Source of the DNA: Gammaproteobacteria bacterium
GTDB taxonomy: Bacteria; Pseudomonadota; Gammaproteobacteria; Ga0077554; Ga007554
NCBI GenBank assembly: GCA_016191235.1
Contig: JACPOZ010000052.1
Location: forward strand, 1-45,859
Length of the DNA stretch: 45,859 nucleotides
Direction of reading: 5' to 3'
Positions 40,609-45,859 of the stretch are shown in pieces. Made by a program: the position numbers and the translations under genes. Each line of letters begins with the position of its first letter. Position 1 is the stretch's first letter. The notes beneath the pieces are model-generated. The model was not told the DNA's origin and did not search any database. It saw nothing but the letters and a program-made list of their open reading frames with translations.

Positions 40609-41046
40609 GATTTATCCGTAATGGTTTTTTTGAATATGTCGAAGATATGTTATCAGAGGTGGTGAAATCATCCTAGAAACGGCAGTTGGACGGGGTGGAG
40701 TGTGCCATACCCTAAAGGGCATATTATCCCCTTCACGGGGACAACCTGATCAGTCTCATTGATCGTCTTTACCCCGCGCAATGCTTCCCGTCCATCTTTC
40801 ATGCACTTACCGATTGTTCGCTTCTCGTTCCCTGTGACAGCGTATAGCTTAAGCTGTTGCGTTAAAGAGGGATCCATTTTATACAGCCTTCTAAGATTTC
40901 CCCTCATAATGCCGATAAGGCCAAGGGAGAGGCCGAAAAAACCATCAATCGGTTTACATCTCTATTATGTCTTATTATCCCATGTATGTTTTGGCGTATT
41001 GTGGATTACATGCAATTACCAGGCGCTATAGGAAATTAAAAATGTC
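40609..41046. other. Intergenic region between ffh and the GspE-like gene
   Basis: 438 bases that must contain divergent promoters. CCCTAAAGGG and CCCCTTCACGGGG near 40710-40742 form two small hairpins. The last 90 bases are AT-rich. A TAGGA ribosome-like site before 41042 serves an ATG that opens a three-codon frame (ATG-TCA-TGT-TAA) overlapping the GspE-like start. A 79-codon minus-strand frame (40668-40907) lacks a ribosome site and known motifs. Confidence 0.55.
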
Positions 41047-43377
41047 ATGTTAAGTTCGAGTGGAAAGTTGCCCGCATTTAGGGAGGTTCCTGAGCCATAT
41101 AATAATATGAAGGCAGGCGCGGCTGTAATTGTTAACCTGGCAAGTGGAAAAAAAGTCAGTGGAAAATTCATGTCCTACTCCGCCCGGGGGGAGGGTGAAA
41201 TAGCACTTCTCCCAGATGGGCAAGGTTCAGAAAGCGTTATTAGTCTGCATCAGATAAAAATGTTTAGTTTTTCCGAACCCCGCTTGTGGGGAAACAAATC
41301 ATCCTTCATCGCCAATAAGGATGGCAAGTCTCACCCTGAGTCGCAAAACTTCGAGATCGTGTTTACGGATGGCACGATTCTAGGTGGTGAGATGTTTGCT
41401 ACGTACAAGGATGAGTGCTGTCTGCACATTTTCGTGAAAGAGGGTAAAGATCTCTACATCCACACAGTATCCTCTCTGGAGTGCATCAAAACAGCAAAAG
41501 TCGGCGATCATCAAGCTGATAAACCACAGATAGGTAACATCGAAAAGACTGTAGCCACAGTAAGTAGCGAGGAAGAGCTGATACGCGCCTTGAACCGTCA
41601 GAAAACCATGCCAAGCCTGCGCTTGGGGGAAATCCTGCTCATGGAAGGTATGGTAACTCAGGAACAGATTGACGACGCGCTGGAATATCAGAAAACGAAT
41701 CGCGGTGTACCGCTGGGAGAGATTTTGATCCAGCAGGGTCTGATAACAACTATAAATGTACAACAAGCGCTGGCCAAGAAACTTGGCATCCCCATAGTGA
41801 ATCTGCGCGAATACAAAATCGCACCTAATGTGCTTGGTGCCGTTCCGCGTGATTTTGCGGACAAATACACTATTGTCCCCATTGCAATCTATGAGGGAAA
41901 GCTGGTTGTTGCAACTGAAAACCCACTGAATACCAAGACTTTGGATGATCTTCGCTTTCAGGCCAAGCTGTTTGCCGAGGCGGTGATTGCTAGCGCTACA
42001 GATATTAAGTGGGCCATAAAATTTTATTACCAGTCACAGCTTGATGACGCGTCGCTAGATGAGCTTGCAGCGGCAGAGATAGGCGAAGAAGAAGACAAGT
42101 CGATGTCGTCCGAGGCGCAGGCTCTGGCTGATAATGTGGTGGTTAAGCTTATCAATAAGGTGATTGTAGATGCCTTCGACAGAAATGCTTCCGACATCCA
42201 TATTGAACCCTATCCAGGCAAAGGCAAAGTGCGCATCCGTTTTCGCAAGGATGGCACGCTGATAAATTATCATGAATTACCCGCACAGTACCGCAACGCA
42301 CTGATCTCTCGTATCAAAATCATGGCGCAATTGGACATATCCGAGCGACGCAAACCCCAAGATGGAAAAATTGATTTTAAAAAATTTGGGCCGCTTAAAA
42401 TAGAGTTGCGCGTTGCGACACTCCCGACCGCCGGTGGCATGGAAGACGTCGTCATGCGAATTCTTTCCAGTAGCGAACCTGTGCCCTTGGATAAGCTAGG
42501 TCTCACCGCTCCGAATAAGAAAAGTCTGCTTAAGGCTATCGATAAACCCTACGGACTTTTTTTGGTATGCGGCCCAACGGGGTCTGGAAAAACAACAACA
42601 CTGCATTCCATTTTGGGTTATCTCAATACGCCGGAGAGGAAGATCTGGACCGCTGAAGACCCAGTGGAGATCACTCAAAAAGGGTTGCGTCAAATGCAGG
42701 TATTGCCAAAAATTGGCCTAACCTTTGCCGTGGCCCTTCGCTCCTTTTTACGCGCCGATCCCGATGTCATTATGGTAGGTGAAATGCGTGACGAGGAGAC
42801 TGCCAGTGCAGGCATCGAAGCCTCGCTCACTGGTCACTTGGTATTTTCAACATTACATACTAATAGTGCGCCAGAGAGTATTGTACGTCTGCTTGATATA
42901 GGCATGGATGCCTTCAACTTCGCCGATGCCTTGCTGGGCGTCTTGGCTCAACGCCTGACAAAGCGTTTATGTACCGACTGCAAGCAGGTTTACACTCCCA
43001 GTGACCAGGAAATGTATGAGCTGGCCGAAGAATATTGCGAAAATCTCGCTAAAAGTGAAAATAAGAAGGAATATATCACTCAGATACTGAATGAGTGGAA
43101 GATGCGTTATGCAACGGAGAACGGCAAGCATACCTTGTGTCGAGCTGCTGGCTGCGCCAAATGTGACAATACAGGATATCGAGGACGTCTGGGTATTCAC
43201 GAATTGCTTATTGCAAGTGACGCGGTAAAGAAGGCCATTGTCGATCATTTATCAGTACCCCAGGTCACCACAATTGCTCTTAATGAAGGTATGCGCAGTC
43301 TTAAACAGGATGGTATAGAGAAGGTGGTGCAAGGCCATACAGATATCAGTCGCATACGCGCCGTTTGTTCGAAATAA
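41047..43377 (+). CDS. GspE/PilB-family secretion ATPase with MshEN-like domain and an unrecognised N-terminus
   Basis: 776 residues. Residues 1 to about 165 form a beta-rich region that I do not recognise, apparently two similar halves (VIVNLASGKKVSGKFMSYSA and IVFTDGTILGGEMFATYKD). An MshEN-type domain follows (about 185-290) with R192-L-G-E-I-L-L-x-x-G and a second L223-G-E-I-L copy. The ATPase core has Walker A G509-P-T-G-S-G-K-T, Walker B-type DPDVIMVGEMRDEET and GHLVFSTLHTNSA. A four-cysteine zinc site is formed by CTDC and CRAAGCAKC. It should drive pilus or type II-like assembly, possibly under c-di-GMP control. No pilC, pilin or gsp gene is adjacent. ATG 41047 has no well-placed ribosome site; M21 (41107) is an alternative. 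Confidence 0.88.
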   Translation: MLSSSGKLPAFREVPEPYNNMKAGAAVIVNLASGKKVSGKFMSYSARGEGEIALLPDGQGSESVISLHQIKMFSFSEPRLWGNKSSFIANKDGKSHPESQNFEIVFTDGTILGGEMFATYKDECCLHIFVKEGKDLYIHTVSSLECIKTAKVGDHQADKPQIGNIEKTVATVSSEEELIRALNRQKTMPSLRLGEILLMEGMVTQEQIDDALEYQKTNRGVPLGEILIQQGLITTINVQQALAKKLGIPIVNLREYKIAPNVLGAVPRDFADKYTIVPIAIYEGKLVVATENPLNTKTLDDLRFQAKLFAEAVIASATDIKWAIKFYYQSQLDDASLDELAAAEIGEEEDKSMSSEAQALADNVVVKLINKVIVDAFDRNASDIHIEPYPGKGKVRIRFRKDGTLINYHELPAQYRNALISRIKIMAQLDISERRKPQDGKIDFKKFGPLKIELRVATLPTAGGMEDVVMRILSSSEPVPLDKLGLTAPNKKSLLKAIDKPYGLFLVCGPTGSGKTTTLHSILGYLNTPERKIWTAEDPVEITQKGLRQMQVLPKIGLTFAVALRSFLRADPDVIMVGEMRDEETASAGIEASLTGHLVFSTLHTNSAPESIVRLLDIGMDAFNFADALLGVLAQRLTKRLCTDCKQVYTPSDQEMYELAEEYCENLAKSENKKEYITQILNEWKMRYATENGKHTLCRAAGCAKCDNTGYRGRLGIHELLIASDAVKKAIVDHLSVPQVTTIALNEGMRSLKQDGIEKVVQGHTDISRIRAVCSK

Positions 43378-43921
43378 TATAGCCCGTACTGGTAGCTCAC
43401 GGAAAAAGGCACGCGTAACGGCTGAGAAAGGAGACGCTACCGAATGGCACTTACCTTAAGGCAAAAGGTAAGATGGGTTAGCATTTTTTTGCGTAACCAA
43501 CCAAGCATTTCTTAGCAACACAATGCATTATTTAACCGAGTGCCTGGCGGCACATCGGGTGGGTTACGGCGCAAACCGCACGCCTCTTGAGAGATAATCA
43601 TAGCAGCAGCGTCACCCCGGAGCTGGGCTTGTCCAACAACTGGTTCAGATTGTGGTTCGCTTCGCGAACACAATCTAACCTTATTCGTTCGGCTCAGTCA
43701 GCCGTGATTGGCTTCGGCATGCAACTTCAGTCCGGCTGCCCTTGTTTTATCGACAGAAGGAATCTCCTCTCATGCTCCGTTAATGTATCCTTCGGGAGGT
43801 ATTATTATTTCCCCCTTTTTTTCATCATTTCCGACTTATTAGATCGGTTATCAAAAGCCATACACTGGTTTCTTTGTTTTCTGATCTTGTTTGTCTCTAT
43901 ACCACAATTTTGAATAAAAAT
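43378..43921. other. Non-coding region downstream of the GspE-like gene
   Basis: 544 bases without a convincing gene. It holds TTACCTT/AAGGTAA arms (43451-43471). Partial copies of a GGGTTAGC / GGGTTACGGCGC type intergenic repeat lie at about 43474-43580, and a strong hairpin spans 43642-43680. The 43587-43913 open frame has no ribosome site and an odd composition, so it is not called. The region appears to be eroded accessory DNA. Confidence 0.55.
43642..43680. repeat. Strong intergenic stem-loop
   Basis: About 17 base pairs (GGTT, then AGATTGTG, then TTCGC paired with GCGAA, CACAATCT and AACC) with two single-base bulges and a three-base TTC loop. There is no T run after it on either strand, so it is more likely a structured repeat or relic than an intrinsic terminator. 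Confidence 0.55.
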
Positions 43922-44265
43922 TTATTTCTTAGTTGCCCAAGGCCCACCCTTCTCCCACGAGAGATTGAAGTCTTCGACAGTTACAAGGGTCTTAACCACA
44001 GGCATGAGGAAATTCCGCAATTCGGTTACCACCTGCGAGAGTTCGATACGTGGCTCCTCCAGTTGGCTGTGTTCCATTGCCTGATCTTGTACTCATCAGT
44101 GGAAAATTCTTCACTCAATGCGGTCGGCATGGTGTTGGGAATATCCGTCCGGCGGCGTTTGAAGGTTGCCCGTATGGCAGCGGCCAGCAACGTGCCGTCA
44201 AAGGAAAACTGCATGGTCATGATCCATAAGTCATAGAAGTCCTTCATGCGACTGTTCTGCATGCC
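43922..44265 (-). pseudogene. AbiEii/AbiGii nucleotidyltransferase toxin, C-terminal relic
   Basis: Two minus-strand frames together give the C-terminal part of an AbiEii-type protein. The first runs from the IS edge at 44265 and includes GMQNSRMKDFYDLW and LLAAAIRATFKRRRTDIP. It loses frame near 44070-44090. The second frame continues QLEEPRIELSQVVTELRNFL and ends NLSWEKGGPWATKK at the stop 43922-43924. AbiEii is the GTP-binding nucleotidyltransferase toxin of the AbiE abortive-infection and toxin-antitoxin family. The N-terminal two thirds and the AbiEi antitoxin are absent. The IS630 element lies directly upstream, and beyond it only 12 bases remain before the mscS stop codon. Confidence 0.7.
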
Positions 44266-44267
44266 TA

Positions 44268-45324
44268 GTGTAGTGCTTCGTAATTAACGGAACTAATAAT
44301 CGGGGTCTGTTGCCTGAGTATTATCAAATGACAGACAAGAGTCTCCCGATGCGCGTAGCCCCGAAGATCATACTGAACAGCGAAGAAGAAAAGACACTGG
44401 CGCGGCTCTCGCGTTCGAATACGACGAGTGTACGCGTGGCGCGGCGTGCGCGAATGATCTTGCTGGCGGCCATCGAGCGTGACCTGCCCCGCGGGGGGCG
44501 CAAACCCAAGGGGGATGCGGCCGAGATTGTGCGGTTGACCACCCAGGCCACGCCCAAGGCGGCGACTCACTGGAGCACGCGCACGATGGCCAAGGGAGTC
44601 GGGGTGAGCGACACCACGGTATTGCGCGTGTGGCAGGCGCATGGCCTGAAACCGCATCGTATCGAGACCTTCAAGGTTTCTCGTGATCCGAGGTTCATCG
44701 AGAAACTGGAAGACATCGTCGGCCTTTATCTCTCGCCGCCGGAACACGCCTTGGTGCTGCGATGAGAAAAGTCAGGTCCAGGCGCTGGACCGAACCCAGC
44801 CCGGGCTGCCGCTGAAGAAGGGCCGGGCCGCCACCATGACGCACGATTACAAACGCCATGGCACGACCACGCTGTTCGCCGCACCCAACATTCTGGATGG
44901 CCGGGTGATCGCCGGTTGCCAGCAACGCCATCGCCATCTCGAATGGCTCGACCTCCTGAAGAAGATCGACCGGGAAACACCCGAGGGAGAGCTACACTTG
45001 GTGTGTGATAACTACGCCACTCACAAGCACCCCAAGGTCATGGAATGGCCGGATAAGCATCCGCGCTTCCACACCCACTTCACACCGACCTCGGCCTCCT
45101 GGTTGAACATGGTGGAGCGGTTCTTCCGCGACATCACCACCGAGCGCCTGCGTCGTGGCGTCTTTACCAGCGTCCCGGAACTGACCGCAGCCATCCATGA
45201 ATACGTCGCCATGCACAATGAAAATCCGAAGCCCTTCATCTGGACGGCGAAGGCCAACGACATCCTGCAAAAAGTCGTTCGCGCTAATCGCCGATTAAGT
45301 TCCAAACAGAATGAAGCACTACAC
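44268..45324 (+). mobile_element. IS630-family insertion sequence, 1057 bp, TA target duplication
   Basis: The left end GTGTAGTGCTTC and right end GAAGCACTACAC are exact 12-base inverted repeats; weaker similarity (GGAACT, TAATCGG) continues inward. TA flanks both sides (44266-44267 and 45325-45326), the target choice of IS630/Tc1-mariner elements. It carries one transposase split by a frameshift. The ends look intact, so the element could be mobilised in trans. It is inserted at the edge of the AbiEii relic. Confidence 0.88.
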
Positions 45325-45327
45325 TAG
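44328..45327 (+). pseudogene. IS630-family transposase, frameshifted
   Basis: The first frame (44328 to the stop at 44763-44765) encodes the helix-turn-helix part (TSVRVARRARMILLAAIE, then WSTRTMAKGVGVSDTTVLRV). The second frame (open to the stop 45325-45327) encodes the DDE domain. The D of [18 protein letters not shown], the D of [10 protein letters not shown] and the E of [12 protein letters not shown] are all present. Related transposases read VLCVDEKSQ at the junction; here the text goes VL then CDEKSQ in the +1 frame, consistent with loss of about five bases near 44757-44762. The final stop uses the TA of the target site. The break removes conserved residues, so it looks like decay rather than programmed frameshifting. 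Confidence 0.82.
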
Positions 45328-45338
45328 TGCCAACTCAT

Positions 45339-45859
45339 TTATGGCTGCAAAGGCTGGCCGATGATACGTATGTTACGCTGCGGGTAAGGGATTTCAATTC
45401 CCTGCTTTTGGAATTCGCGCCAGATTTCCAGGTTGATGTCGGAACGCAGCGAGAGTTGGCCTTCTTCCGGGTCGCTAATCCATATTGAAAGCTCCAGGCT
45501 GATGCCGTTTTCAGCAAATTCCTTGAGGTAGACTTTAGGTTCAGGATCGTTGATCACGCGCGGATGGTGTTGAGCTGTGTGCAGCACTATGTTCATGGCG
45601 GTTTCAAGGGGGCTGGCGTAGCTGATTTGCACCGGGATTCCGATTCTGATTTTGCGGTCCGAGTAGGAGTGGTTGACCACGGTCGAGGTGATCAGCGTGT
45701 CGTTGGGAATGATCGCTTCGGTGCCGTCGAGCGCTTTCAACCCGATATATCGTGCTGTGAGGCGGGATACGCTGCCATAGCGAATGTCGGCGGTGATGAT
45801 GTCGTCCAGGTGGATGGATTGATCGAGCAGAATAATGAACCCGCTGACATAATTGCTGG
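45339..45859 (-). CDS. MscS-family mechanosensitive channel, C-terminal part (runs off the window)
   Basis: The frame is open from the right window edge to the TAA at 45339-45341, giving 173 residues. It begins in the MscS pore and beta domain (LLDQSIHLDDIITADIRYGSVSRL, then LKALDGTEAIIPNDTLITSTVVNHSY). An alpha/beta C-terminal domain follows (RKIRIGIPVQISYASPLETA) and ends IPYPQRNIRII. This matches large MscS/MscK-like channels that release solutes on osmotic downshift. The start and the transmembrane helices lie outside the window. The IS630 element ends 15 bases after its stop, so the gene is not damaged at this end. Confidence 0.9.
   Translation of the reverse strand, partial: SNYVSGFIILLDQSIHLDDIITADIRYGSVSRLTARYIGLKALDGTEAIIPNDTLITSTVVNHSYSDRKIRIGIPVQISYASPLETAMNIVLHTAQHHPRVINDPEPKVYLKEFAENGISLELSIWISDPEEGQLSLRSDINLEIWREFQKQGIEIPYPQRNIRIIGQPLQP

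Noticed and set aside
40668-40907. 79-codon minus-strand frame between ffh and the ATPase gene
   Set aside because: No ribosome site, no motif, and its 3' part covers small hairpins; more likely a chance frame in a promoter region.
43587-43913. 108-codon plus-strand frame in the region after the ATPase gene
   Set aside because: Contains the strong hairpin, has no ribosome site and shows no coding character.
44328-45327. Programmed ribosomal frameshifting in the IS630 transposase
   Set aside because: Considered because IS630 elements can use it, but the junction lacks two residues conserved in relatives, which fits a small deletion better.

Overview
The window reads as chromosome of a gammaproteobacterium of moderate GC content. 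Evidence for this is the DUF1249 (YqiB-like) gene, the pilT / yggS-proC-yggT-yggU divergon, the HAD phosphatase / rppH / ptsP neighbourhood, and the ypjD-corC pair. No tRNA, rRNA or CRISPR array was seen. A periplasmic beta carbonic anhydrase and a chemoreceptor with a c-type heme motif suggest an environmental organism living across redox or CO2 gradients, but this does not fix the genus.

Layout. 1-141: right end of an ISAs1-family element that has cut off a DsbA-like thiol oxidoreductase gene (142-616, minus). 786-3214: a 44-residue membrane miniprotein, a DUF1249 gene, uppP and a dedA gene. 3431-12800: a complete seven-gene Wsp surface-sensing operon (wspA-B-C-D-E-F-R) whose output is a GGEEF diguanylate cyclase. 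A sequence very close to the sigma-28 (FliA) promoter consensus lies upstream. Its receptor carries a CxxCH heme motif in the periplasmic domain and its CheA has two tandem HPt domains. 12971-20881: corC-like and ypjD-like genes (minus), a 159-bp MITE, a class II cyclic-nucleotide phosphodiesterase-like MBL protein, ubiD, the carbonic anhydrase, a sugar-nucleotide-epimerase-like gene (minus) and a 2Fe-2S flavin reductase.

21101-25452: a convergent pair of secreted proteins, both with GlyGly-CTERM-like tails. One is a subtilase. The other is a chimera of a flavodoxin-like domain, two Ig-like repeats, a GlyGly tail that doubles as a signal peptide, and an OmpA-like barrel. 25914-26430: a BrnT/BrnA toxin-antitoxin pair with terminator. 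26538-28517: a dynamin-family GTPase. 28606-32339: yggU, yggT, proC, yggS (minus) and pilT (plus). 32346-34779: a BtuCD/FecCD-type ABC transporter and a HAD phosphatase (minus). 34975-38383: rppH, ptsP and a Spy-like gene. 38426-40608: a Sel1-repeat protein and ffh (minus). 41047-43377: a GspE/PilB-type ATPase with an MshEN-like domain. 43378-45859: decayed DNA with an AbiEii relic, an IS630-family element with a broken transposase, and the end of an mscS gene that runs off the window.

How the parts may connect: WspA senses a surface or redox cue, WspE phosphorylates WspR, and WspR makes c-di-GMP. The MshEN-type ATPase at 41-43 kb is a plausible c-di-GMP reader, and pilT supplies twitching retraction. 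This link is inference. Several dispersed non-coding repeats (a CACGAAA-rich inverted-repeat family with three members, a TTA-flanked MITE and REP-like palindromes) sit between genes, one of them inside the yggS-proC operon.
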